Of a stretch of DNA of 24,929 nucleotides, positions 10,717-19,358 are shown in pieces; position 1 is the stretch's first letter; every line of letters begins with the position of its first letter. The notes under the pieces were generated by a model that saw nothing but the letters and a program-made list of their open reading frames with translations, did no database searches and was not told where the DNA came from. The stretch spans positions 1 to 24,929 of the forward strand of contig JAYMTA010000719.1 of assembly GCA_036897625.1 (NCBI GenBank), written 5' to 3'. The position numbers and the translations under genes were made by a program. The stretch is from Pelargonium cotyledonis. Its lineage: Eukaryota > Streptophyta > Magnoliopsida > Geraniales > Geraniaceae.

Positions 10717-11024
10717 CTATGTGATCGACCATCATATGTGATTATTGACAAACAACTGATGTCTCTGTCTCTCCTCCTCTTGCTCCATGATCGACTCTCC
10801 TTATCATTCTCTTATTACAAATTCCTTCATCTCTACTTTATACTAGATGATATGGAGCTCAAGGCTAGTGTTGAAGATGGAGCAAGATGATGGAGAGAAT
10901 TTTCGAGTGTGAGTTTTTCACGAGAGCTACAATAACTCCCACAGGAGCCTCCCACCTCCTGTGAGAGGTATTCATATGAACCAAACAGCCCCTTGAAAAA
11001 CCATTCCATAAAACTCAAACCAAA
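10717..11024. other. Spacer upstream of intact F-box copy, no gene seen
   Basis: About 300 bp without recognisable coding sequence. It contains a small hairpin (CACAGGAG 10940-10947 with CTCCTGTG 10956-10963) and CCAAACAGCCCC at 10981-10992, which resembles a MITE terminus but has no partner nearby. Confidence 0.4.
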
Positions 11025-11158
11025 TCATTGGGTTTAATTGTTGTTTGCCCACTCTACTTGTAAAGTTTGTCCCAAAATATCAGTAGACCTAACCATTAAT
11101 TCTCTTTCCCTCTCCCTCCATTTACTTGTTCATCAAGCTTCTCTCTTCTTCGGCATCA
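11025..11158 (+). promoter_or_regulatory. Eroded promoter/leader of F-box copy 2
   Basis: The stretch is homologous to 7070-7208: a shared TCATTG...TTAATT, GCCCA, ACTTGTA, CCAAAATATCAGTA and TTACTTGT(C/T)CATCAAGC order. The TATAAAA and AAACCCTAA of copy 1 are replaced by GTAAAGTTTGT. A new pyrimidine-rich tract (CTCTTTCCCTCTCCCTCC, about 11101-11118) lies in the leader. How the intact copy is transcribed is therefore unclear. Confidence 0.45.
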
Positions 11159-12463
11159 ATGGAGTACAGCGACACACATCCTCAGTGGTCTGGCCTTCCC
11201 CAAGATCTCTTGTCCAATATCGCCAAACGCTTCGAATCTCGCATCCACCTTCTCTGCTTTCGTGCTGTCTGCTCTACCTGGCGATCCTCCATCCCTTTCC
11301 CTGTCTCCAACTCTTCTTCTTCGCTGAAACTCCCATTCCCAATCGAGTCCACCCCGTTTTCGAATCTCCAGCAGCAGGATCACTTCACTCTCACTCACAG
11401 CACCATTTACAGTTTACAGCCTCTCACCAAGATCACCAACTCATGGAACACCACCAAGACCTGGATTGTTAGGGTTGAGGAAGCTTCTTCACGCCCCGGA
11501 AAGGTCCGTCTCAGAGATCCTCTCTCGCCAACCCTCTGGGATGATTTCCCCAAAGGATGCCCTAAATCCTTGAATATGTTGGACTATCGGGTCACCGAGA
11601 TAGCCCAGGCCTATGAGCTCAATGTTGCCGGTGCTGTGTCAACTCCTAGTCCTGATAAAATCATTGGGGCTAATCTTAATGGTTGTTTTACTGTTATGAC
11701 TTTGATGTCAATATGTTCAAAATTGGCTGTTTGGAGAGTGGGAGATGAGAAGTGGACTGTGATTGATGATGTTTGTGATAACGAAGACAGCGATGATGAT
11801 GATGATGATGATGATGGTGTTGATGTTCATAGTTTGCCATTTCATTTACAAAGCCAGGGTTATCCCAAAGGATGTTTTATAGACATTGCTTATCACAATG
11901 GAAAGTTCTATGCAGTGGAGTTTAAGGGTAGAGGAAGGACTGTTGCTGTTGATTCTTCTCTGAAGATGATTGAGGTTGTGCCTAGATCGCCTGATCAATT
12001 TCCCAATGGTGATCCTCAGCTGGTGGAATCATCTGGAGATTTGTTTTCAATCCTCAAGTACATGAGGGATCTGGAAGTGTATGATGATTTGTGTGATGAT
12101 GAAGATTATTTTCAATGCACTTTCAGTATTTATAGGATGAATGAGGAGAATCAATGGGTTGTGCAGCATAAATTGGGTGATAATGTGTTTTTTCTTGGTC
12201 AGGATTGCAACTTTTGTGTTTCTGCTCGTGACTTCCCCGGCTGCAGACCTAGTTGCATGTATATTCATGGTGTCAGTTATGACGATTTCAGTGATGAAGA
12301 TGATGATGGATTCACTAATGGATTTGGTTGTCTTCCAGGCTATGATGTTGGTATATTTGATTTGGAAAATGATGATTTTGAGAAACCATTCCAGAATGAT
12401 TCTAAGCTTTTTTGGCCTCCGCCAACTTGGCTGAAGCCTAATCCTACTTCTCCTCGATGCTGA
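11159..12463 (+). CDS. F-box protein, SKIP23-like (F-box + DUF295), intact tandem copy 2
   Basis: This is a single uninterrupted coding exon of 434 aa. The ATG at 11159 matches the start of copy 1; the open frame runs a few codons further upstream but without another ATG. The F-box is at residues ~10-47 (WSGLPQDLLSNIAKRFESRI, then CFRAVCSTWRSSI). It is followed by the SKIP23-type region ITNSWNTTKTWIVRVEE, GKVRLRDPLS, DYRVTEIAQAYEL and LAVWRVGDEKWT. A run of eight Asp residues (212-219) is encoded by (GAT)8. The DUF295-like C-terminal block contains FFLGQDCNFCVSARDFPGC and a second acidic patch (SDEDDD). Known family members join SCF E3 ligases through Skp1/ASK binding of the F-box; the substrate cannot be told from sequence. 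The family call is secure. Expression is uncertain because the promoter is degraded relative to copy 1. Confidence 0.92.
   Translation: MEYSDTHPQWSGLPQDLLSNIAKRFESRIHLLCFRAVCSTWRSSIPFPVSNSSSSLKLPFPIESTPFSNLQQQDHFTLTHSTIYSLQPLTKITNSWNTTKTWIVRVEEASSRPGKVRLRDPLSPTLWDDFPKGCPKSLNMLDYRVTEIAQAYELNVAGAVSTPSPDKIIGANLNGCFTVMTLMSICSKLAVWRVGDEKWTVIDDVCDNEDSDDDDDDDDGVDVHSLPFHLQSQGYPKGCFIDIAYHNGKFYAVEFKGRGRTVAVDSSLKMIEVVPRSPDQFPNGDPQLVESSGDLFSILKYMRDLEVYDDLCDDEDYFQCTFSIYRMNEENQWVVQHKLGDNVFFLGQDCNFCVSARDFPGCRPSCMYIHGVSYDDFSDEDDDGFTNGFGCLPGYDVGIFDLENDDFEKPFQNDSKLFWPPPTWLKPNPTSPRC
11792..11815 (+). repeat. (GAT)8 microsatellite in coding sequence
   Basis: Eight perfect GAT units encode Asp 212-219 of the intact F-box protein. 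The corresponding part of copy 1 lacks the run, so the tract either expanded in copy 2 or was lost with the neighbouring deletion in copy 1. The length is likely to vary between individuals. Confidence 0.9.
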
Positions 12464-12856
12464 ATGTATGTTCTGCACACTCGTACTAATGAATTTTGTA
12501 TGGATCTTATTGGAACAATTTTTTTTTTCTTGTCCTGTTTCTTAACTATTTTTAGGTTTGAAACTAATATGCAAAATGATACCTGAAGTCTTGTACCTGC
12601 CTATAAAATAAAAGAATTAATTCTTTAATTAAATCATTTATATTTCTGAGGAATTATTGTTATATATTTACCAAAAAATCACATTACAGATTAATAATTT
12701 TCATTTCGAACAGTCATTTTGAAGAAGCCTACCCCCACAATTTTGCATTCCAACATCCTTATTGTTTCAAGTTTTTGTTTTCGCTTTGTGTCTCAAGGCA
12801 TCCACAATCCATGTAAATGTGGTTGGAGAAATTTCATCTTTGTTTTATTTTTGATC
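12464..12856 (+). other. 3' flank of F-box copy 2
   Basis: The first ~130 bp match the flank of copy 1, including a GTATGT donor-like site at 12466-12471 just after the stop. From about 12600 the sequence has no counterpart in copy 1. No gene is seen until the F-box relic that follows. Confidence 0.5.
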
Positions 12857-12985
12857 TTTGTAGGCTTAATGAAAAGGAGAATGGATAGGGCCGCGTAGAT
12901 TGTGTGATAAAGGTGTTTTTTTGTTGGTTATGACCACAAGTTTTTTTGGCTTATGATTTTCCGAGATGCAAGTTTAGTTAATATG
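12857..12985 (+). pseudogene. Decayed F-box/DUF295 fragment (third copy)
   Basis: The stretch TTTGTAGGCTTAATGAAAAG...GAGATGCAAGTTTAGTTAAT parallels the intact gene at about 12128-12262 (TTTATAGGATGAATGAGGAG...). In conceptual translation, across stops and shifts, it keeps DKVFF, then AYDFPRCKFS, against DNVFF and ARDFPGCRPS in the intact gene. It has stop codons and indels and covers only the C-terminal block. It is more diverged than copy 1, so it comes from an older duplication or another family member. It lies within the presumed 3'-UTR intron of copy 2. Confidence 0.6.
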
Positions 12986-12989
12986 CCAA

Positions 12990-13426
12990 ACCTGGTCCTG
13001 GCCCCTGGATTATGAAGTTATTTTATTTTACTTATGTTTAGATATTCAGAATCAAATGATATATAGGATTGGTACATCTCATAATAAAGTAGTTTAATTT
13101 GCTCTATAGATCAAGCCTTAACTTAGGCCTGTTTCCTATTTGATTTTGAGTGAACTCTTGTCGATTCTACTATCAAACTACAGTGATATTAACATCATTC
13201 AATATTCTCTTCAACACAGAAAGTAAAGTTTTTTTAGGAAATTATCTCATATCAATGTTATTATGATCCTTTTTGCCCTCCCTTGACTTGGATAAAACAT
13301 TACTATCCTTGTTCTTGATGCTAAATGTAGGTAGGTGAATGTCATGTTCTTTCTCGAGCTGTCATTTATTTTCATGACTGATTTGTTTTCTGAACTAGAA
13401 TCTTATTAATTTACTTTTATCTACAG
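12990..13426 (+). other. Duplicated 3' flank of copy 2, ending at an acceptor-like site
   Basis: About 13045-13340 matches copy 1's 8690-9030 block, including TATAGGATTGGTACATCTCA and TAAAGTAGTTTAATTTGCTC. About 13345-13426 matches 9525-9607. The ~490 bp between these blocks in copy 1 is missing here. The segment ends in TTTTATCTACAG. Confidence 0.7.
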
Positions 13427-13525
13427 AGATGATGAAGACTAAGAGAGGGAAAGTTCTATCAAGTCCTTATCAAGCCGAAGAATGAGATTTAGTTCTTTAG
13501 TGGAGAAAAGAAACTAGAGTTCTAT
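13427..13525 (+). other. Conserved terminal (3'-UTR) exon candidate, copy 2
   Basis: This is the counterpart of 9608-9706: AGTTCTATCAAGTCCTTATC and AAGCCGAAGA are shared, as is TTTAGTGGAGAAAAGAAACT. Preceded by an acceptor-like CTACAG (13421-13426), it is likely the last noncoding exon of the intact F-box gene. It also marks the right boundary of the duplication. Confidence 0.5.
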
Positions 13526-13529
13526 TTTA

Positions 13530-14048
13530 TGGAATCAGATGACTTGGATAGGTTCTCTGATTAGTATTTTGTTACCATATGACTGGCATTTTTACTTTAG
13601 ATTATGGATTTTATATGTGAACGATCTTTGTTTTAGAATCCAAATTTCTAGAAATGGAATTTCAAAAGCTTGTCTTGAAGTTTAAATTATATATGTCCAT
13701 GTTATTCCCACAATTCAAATCCTACAATTTTGTCGCGTGTTTTTTGATCCTACGTTGTCTTATAGGTAATTATTGATTTCTAATCTTTGTAGAACAGAGT
13801 CCGTTTATGTAGGTCAAATAGTTGGTAATAGCATGGCATCATATTCTAAATGTTTTGCAGGAAAAAGGGAACAAACAATAGAAATAAAGCTTCCTACTGC
13901 ATATAAGTAGAATATGTGTGGCTGTACAGTGACACGGTAGAGGAAACACAATTCTAATAATTAATATTAGCTGCAACACTCTCGTACACTCACTCATAGC
14001 TACAACACAACTACTTTTCCCATCTGTATATCAGTTTGATTGTCTTTT
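13530..14048. other. Intergenic region and NAC 3' flank, no gene seen
   Basis: About 500 bp of AT-rich sequence between the convergent F-box and NAC genes. The right-hand part presumably contains the 3' UTR of the NAC gene (minus strand). No other feature was recognised. Confidence 0.5.
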
Positions 14049-15363
14049 TCAACTGTAACATTTGTTTGTGGACATCTCACTAGGACATGGCGGCGAATCC
14101 CATGGCAGACTGAATGGAAATCCGATTGATCCGATAGCACTAGTCGTCCTCCAGTACTGGCTGTTAGCTTGGGAATGGAGAGCGCTTGGGTCTTTCCTCA
14201 AGCCGTCTTGTTGCTCTCCCGTGCATGCGTTGCCTTGCATCTCCTTTGCCAAACTGATAGAGAAGCCACTGAACTGCTCCTGTGACCCGTCAAAGCTTAT
14301 ACTAACATCGCCCATGAGGGACTGCTGGTTCAACAGCATGGTGGTAGCGGTTCCTGACATTTCTGGAGGTGAGAACATGAAGGGAAGGTCTCCGTTTGGA
14401 ACGGGATATAGACAAGGTTTCTGATTGTGGGGTTTGTAAGAGGGAATATGATCTGGAGCAAAGAAACTAGTTGTGGAGTTATGTTGGATGGCTGATCCGG
14501 TATCAGTTGTGCCAGAGATGTTCTCAGAACTAAACTGAGGACCATGGAGTGGTTGGTTGGTGAGCATGTGATCGGATACTGCCGTAGTTTCTGGCAGTGA
14601 AGAAAACCAAGATTGAGACAGAGCTCTCTGTGCCATGGAGTTGGTTTTCTTGAATATCCTACATATTGCCCATGCATCCTGTTGGAATTACAAAAACAAA
14701 ATCAGATTTGATTTAAGTAATGAAGCTTCTTGGACCTAATCGGATTAGATTAAACTTAAAAGTAAAGGTGAGGGAAAAAAACATACATTTGCAGGATAGC
14801 TTTTGTCCAAGAGCTTCTTAGGAGGGCCTGCAGGTTCTGCCAGAGAAGGTAGCCTGAACTCATGCATCATCCAGTCAGTTTTGATCCCTTTGGCTGCTCT
14901 GCCTCTGTAAAACACGAGAGACTTCTTCAAACCAATGCACTTGGAGCCTTCCGAGGAGTAGATGGGCCTATCTGTCCCGGTTGCTTTCCAGAATCCGGCT
15001 CCTGTCACCCGGTTAGGCCTTGCACTGTTCCGGTATTTCCTATCTCTCGGGCAATAAAAGTACCACTCTTTCTCTCCGCTGCTTGCAAACTCTACTCTTG
15101 CAAGAAAAGAAAAGAACACGAAAGTTAGTACTGAAAGTGTTTTAACTGAAAAAAGCACGGATTCAAAACAGAGGAAACAGAGTATTGATCTTACTGGGAA
15201 GGTCCCATGGATCGAATTTGTAGATATCGAGTTGCTTGATGAGCTCAATGGGCAGAGATCTGTGCTGAATCTTTCGCCTGAGGTAGAACCCAACAAGCTC
15301 CTCATCCGTTGGATGAAACCGGAAACCGGGGAGCATATCAACATCATTTCTCTCCTCATCCAT
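14049..15363 (-). CDS. FEZ-like: NAC domain transcription factor, FEZ-like
   Basis: There are three exons on the minus strand: 15363-15195, 15091-14787 and 14678-14049, giving 367 aa. The junctions are GT-AG and rebuild the family sequence: [16 protein letters not shown] (TAG acceptor at 15094-15092) and [16 protein letters not shown]. The NAC domain spans residues ~11-168, with [20 protein letters not shown] at its start, then [40 protein letters not shown] and [15 protein letters not shown], so all five NAC subdomains are present. The tail ends in [19 protein letters not shown], which I associate with FEZ orthologues. In Arabidopsis FEZ promotes the periclinal divisions of root-cap stem cells; it acts in the nucleus. 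A related NAC (e.g. ANAC094) cannot be excluded. The intron positions are those usual for NAC genes. A TATA-like CTATAAGT on the minus strand lies near 15484-15491, about 120 bp before the ATG. Confidence 0.93.
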
Positions 15364-16850
15364 ATCACTTTCTTGGCTATCACAAGCTTTAGGTCTCTTC
15401 GAAGAACAGCTACAGATGAAACCAGCGAAGTGAAGAAAATGGAGTTTCTGTCTCTCCCTCTCAGGCTTTGGCTAGTTGTAGGAACTTATAGGTGGTTTTG
15501 TTTGAATCCAAATTAAGGATCTCAAGAAACCAAACTGTTAGGGGATTTTAAATTGTAATTGTTTCTCACACTTTCTATCATCCAACAAACCAAGGACAAA
15601 ATGACAAAGCAAAATTCCAATATATCAGTTTCTTTGTTCCTTGAAATAAAAAATTGTAGTGGCCCCATAAGAGTAAGCTTTGGTTGACTTGTTTTTTGGA
15701 GGCTTAGAGCATCAACTTCCACTAGAAAGGCACAAATTTATATTCAATCCAACAGATTGTGTGCAGAGTTTCAGTGAGAGAAAAACAAAATGAATTGTGG
15801 ATCCAAAATTTATATTCCATTCCATTCTTCTTCAGAGTTTCTATAACAATTCCCTTGATCCAGCATATATATTACCAGATTACTGAAGTTAATCCATTTA
15901 AATCCCAAAACCAAATTACTGAAAAATGGATTAACTTCTAGTATGCTTTAAAAACAAAAAGAAAGAAAGAATGCAATTAAGTATGTAAAAGTAGTAGTAG
16001 GTAAGTGGGAAACATAGGTTAGTTAGGCAAACAAATATGGTATGGGGCTCTATGCTGCATATCAAACTGTAACAAAGGAGCAGTTTACCTACTTGATAAT
16101 TACCTCCAAACCCCATTATCAATTTTATTACTATATATTTTCACATGTAAACAATACATACACTAACATGACTTCAGTATACGCGTGAAGATTAGTGACC
16201 AAGGTGCTACACAAAACATAATATTGAGTCCGTGTGATTCGACAATGTTAGAGCAGCAAGTCAATTAAAAACACGAGTTTATAGTTGAAGTTTTCATTTA
16301 TATTCCAACATTGCGCATGACAATATTGTTGAAATCAGGTGCCCGTTTATAAATATTTATGGTTATTCAATTTTATGAGGGAAAGGGTCCATTGTCTTAG
16401 TTTTCTCACCATGTGTCTGCTGTATGGATGGCAAAATTGAGATTTAGTTGTGTGCATGTGTATGTGTGTAAATGGAAAATCCAAAAGTAGTGAAATGTTC
16501 GATGTGGAGGCTCGATTGGAACCATTGTTGTCTGTTGCTTCACCATGCATTCATGCATGCCAATTACCTCTTAATGCGTGAACTAAAAAACATTATTAAC
16601 ATGTTCCCGATGTACCAAATCCACATCAAACTTCTTCACTAACACTTACATTTCAGTTACTATAATCTATTTCCGTGGTCCATTAAAATTAGACTATCCT
16701 TTGGTACATTAGTAACAATATATAGTCATAGTCATACAAACAACTTTAAAAATCAAAAGATCTGAAAGACAAAACACACGCCATAAATCTAAGCAGCAGT
16801 GAGAATGTGAGATCATTAGGATTATCATGTGCAGAGATATTATACAGGTG
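15364..16850. other. NAC upstream region (promoter side), no gene seen
   Basis: This is about 1.5 kb of AT-rich sequence upstream of the NAC gene and downstream of the FRS gene. Open frames here are short and featureless. Two RY-type words (CATGCAT at 16544-16550, CATGCATG at 16552-16559) lie about 1.2 kb from the NAC ATG; their relevance is unknown. Confidence 0.5.
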
Positions 16851-16851
16851 T

Positions 16852-17030
16852 CTCTTAGGGCTTTAGTTGGTCGGACGGGTTACCTGATGACCTGCCATTG
16901 GACCAGTGGGTTGGGTTGGACTGTAGAGTGGCTGGATTGAGCTGAGCGGTTTTTGGGCGGTGCGGGTACAGTATAGATTCGTGGGTTATCGATTTTATTC
17001 TGCATACCCCTAAGTTTCCCCAATTATTCA
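16852..17030. repeat. G-rich repeat-like segment
   Basis: A short island is distinctly richer in G than its flanks, with words such as GGTCGGACGGGTTACC, GGGTTGGGTTGG and GCGGTGCGGGTA. Plant hAT-type MITEs often contain such GGGT/CGGGT words. TTAGGG near 16856 and CCCTAA near 17008 could be short inverted ends, but no target-site duplication was found. The rest of the gap to 17351 shows nothing else. Confidence 0.3.
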
Positions 17031-17351
17031 GTTCCTATTAGCAATGTTCCCTTGGAAAGTCTCCTGCAACAACAATAAAATTCTGCTGTTGATATATAAG
17101 AGAGTGCAGTGAAATCAAATGTCACTTTTATACTACTTGCAAGAGATTATGAATTATATACATATACCCATACCTAGCTTGCGCGGTCATGATTTTACAG
17201 TTAGCAAAATATGGGGCACACTTTTCCAGCACACCTCCACAACTTGCTTGCTATGGAGATGATGGGAAGCTGTTCAAATGATGCCATTACAACATGAGTC
17301 TCTAACTTGCCGATTTATACATTGGATTGCGCACCTTAGTTGTGGCATCTT

Positions 17352-19358
17352 CTACACAAAGTTGTCCCCCACAATGCTAAATTTGTTCAACACCTCCTCC
17401 AATTCTTGTAATGCAGTCTTGTAATGTTCTTGAGATTGCGCCCCTTCTTCAACAACTGGAATGGCATGTCTGTACAGGTGATTGTACCAGTAAACTGGGT
17501 TATACACATCAATGTCACTCATGTCATGATCTAGAAGATAAGTCCGCTTGAAGTCTTTGCTCCAGCGTGGCAGAATGTAGCGGGATGGGATCTCTTCAAT
17601 GCCATTATAATTCAGAACATTCAAGGCATGCCTGCATAAATAACCTTTGTAGTTGAACAGGCTGCAGATGCATCGAATATCCACTTGAGTTGTCTCGTAT
17701 AAAACCTCGAAATACCTAACTTCCTTTTCATTCCCCTCCACTTCAACTCTTTCTTTGACAATGTATGTAATTATGGGCCCATTAACATTCACCTGCCTTG
17801 TGTTGAAGCAAGAGTACATCCCTTCAACCTCAAACTGAAACCTCTTGAAGATTTCTCTTGTGTATACCTTAGAGAGCTGCACCTCAAAATTACATTTTGT
17901 GTTCAATTCAAAGCTAGCATTTCTCGACTCCAAATCAGCAACTGCTTCTTTCATGATCTTCCTGTGTAAAGCTAGGTCATACTTGTCAACGAACTCCTTA
18001 AAAGATGTATGTTTATGTACATAACCATCAAAAAATGCATTGAACACCTCATTTTCTTGGGTAGGTACCATTCCTGCAAAGAATGTGTCTTTTAAGAAAA
18101 CTGGAACCCACTGCTGCCGATCTTCATACAACATTTGGAGCCATTTGTTATCCCCAAGTCCATGCCGCTGGATCATATTGGCCCAAGAAGTTTCAAATTC
18201 AGATATCTTTAAGGAATTATAAACTGATTTGTTCAGTTCTCTTTTGATTGTTTCATATCCTTTCAATCCCCCCAACTTCTCTGGAACTCTTTGCATAATA
18301 TACCACAAACAATAACAATGGCGAGCTTTCGGGAAAACCTCAGAGACTGCAATTTGCAAGGGCTTGCACTGGTCGGTAATAATTACTTTGGGAGGACGAC
18401 CAAGCATACACTGAAGCCATACTCGGAAAATCCATACAAAGTATTCTACTGATTCATGTCCAAGGAAGCCACAGCCCAACAACACCAGCTGCCCGTGCTG
18501 ATTCACACCAATAAATGAAATCAGGGGTATTTCATATTTGTTTGCCAAGCATGTTGTGTCAATAACAACTGTGTCGCAGAAGTAACTATATGCAACTCTG
18601 GACCTGGCATCTGCCCAAAATACATTCCTCAAGCGCCCATTATTATCAAGATCCATCAAGTAAAAGAAGTTTGTATTTATCAATTTCATGCGACATAAGT
18701 AGTTATAAACCGCATGAGCATCTCCTTCTTTAAGTTCTAAATGACTTGAATGATCAACAACATTCATGCCTTCTCTTTCACTATTGTCTGAATATCCATT
18801 ACACCCAGCATCCATAGCAGCTGCACGGTACAGCTTAATAATATGTACTTCTGTAACAGGTTCTGCAGCTGGTTTTGCTTTTTTGGCTGCAAGAATCATT
18901 TTTTTATGTGACTTGTAGAACCGTTTAATTTGTGGATTTACAGGATGGTTGTGTTCAAGCTCAACTTCAACTACTCTCCACCTTTTAGAGTCAACCAACC
19001 TAATGACTATCATTGCAGGACAACCAGTTCTCGTTTCTGGTCTTGGATTGTTTGCTTCGCTCTTTTTCTTGAAACCTGCACTGCTGCAGCTAAGTTTTGC
19101 TCTATACCGCTCTTTTCTCTTTGATCTAAACCATGAATTGCTTACTCGGATGCCAAAACCCTGTTCCTTGGCATAAATATTATAAAAATCATAAGCATCA
19201 TCGAAAGAATCAAACTCCAAACCCACAGATGGAGGAGACAGGGGTTCCTTTTTGTCACCAAAATCATCTTCATGTTCCAAAAGAGTGCAGTCTACCTCAT
19301 TATCACACTCATCACTCTCATCAAACACTGGCTCACTATTGAGACAAACTTCTTCCAT
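17352..19358 (-). CDS. FRS6-like: FAR1-related sequence protein (FRS6/FRS8-like), domesticated MULE transposase
   Basis: This is a single coding exon of 668 aa. I chose the ATG at 19358 because it immediately follows a splice acceptor (GTGTTCCAG|ATGGAAG). The open frame upstream of it (to 19451) is unlike the family and is probably intron. Domains from this start: an acidic N-terminus; a FAR1 zinc-binding domain ~47-140 (VGLEFDSFDDAYDFYNIYAK; Cys91, Cys113, HNH at 137-139); a MULE transposase core ~260-365 with VVIDTTC (Asp267), VIITDQCKPL (Asp329) and an Asn-Glu pair at 436-437; and a SWIM zinc finger ~563-577 (CIC, then CRH). The C-terminus (VVEEGAQSQEHYK) is as in FRS6/FRS8. FAR1/FHY3-family proteins are nuclear transcription factors descended from Mutator transposases; FRS6 and FRS8 have been linked to flowering under light control. 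The choice between FRS6 and FRS8 is not settled. Confidence 0.93.
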   Translation of the reverse strand: MEEVCLNSEPVFDESDECDNEVDCTLLEHEDDFGDKKEPLSPPSVGLEFDSFDDAYDFYNIYAKEQGFGIRVSNSWFRSKRKERYRAKLSCSSAGFKKKSEANNPRPETRTGCPAMIVIRLVDSKRWRVVEVELEHNHPVNPQIKRFYKSHKKMILAAKKAKPAAEPVTEVHIIKLYRAAAMDAGCNGYSDNSEREGMNVVDHSSHLELKEGDAHAVYNYLCRMKLINTNFFYLMDLDNNGRLRNVFWADARSRVAYSYFCDTVVIDTTCLANKYEIPLISFIGVNQHGQLVLLGCGFLGHESVEYFVWIFRVWLQCMLGRPPKVIITDQCKPLQIAVSEVFPKARHCYCLWYIMQRVPEKLGGLKGYETIKRELNKSVYNSLKISEFETSWANMIQRHGLGDNKWLQMLYEDRQQWVPVFLKDTFFAGMVPTQENEVFNAFFDGYVHKHTSFKEFVDKYDLALHRKIMKEAVADLESRNASFELNTKCNFEVQLSKVYTREIFKRFQFEVEGMYSCFNTRQVNVNGPIITYIVKERVEVEGNEKEVRYFEVLYETTQVDIRCICSLFNYKGYLCRHALNVLNYNGIEEIPSRYILPRWSKDFKRTYLLDHDMSDIDVYNPVYWYNHLYRHAIPVVEEGAQSQEHYKTALQELEEVLNKFSIVGDNFV

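Noticed and set aside
10559..10741. 60-codon plus-strand open frame
   Set aside because: It lies mostly inside the MITE's inverted arm; repeat-derived and not a gene.
10940..10992. 8-bp hairpin and CCAAACAGCCCC motif resembling a second MITE end
   Set aside because: No matching partner terminus or target-site duplication nearby.
16544..16559. Paired RY-like motifs as a seed-specific enhancer
   Set aside because: Over 1 kb from the nearest ATG and palindromic CATGCATG words are common; no supporting context.
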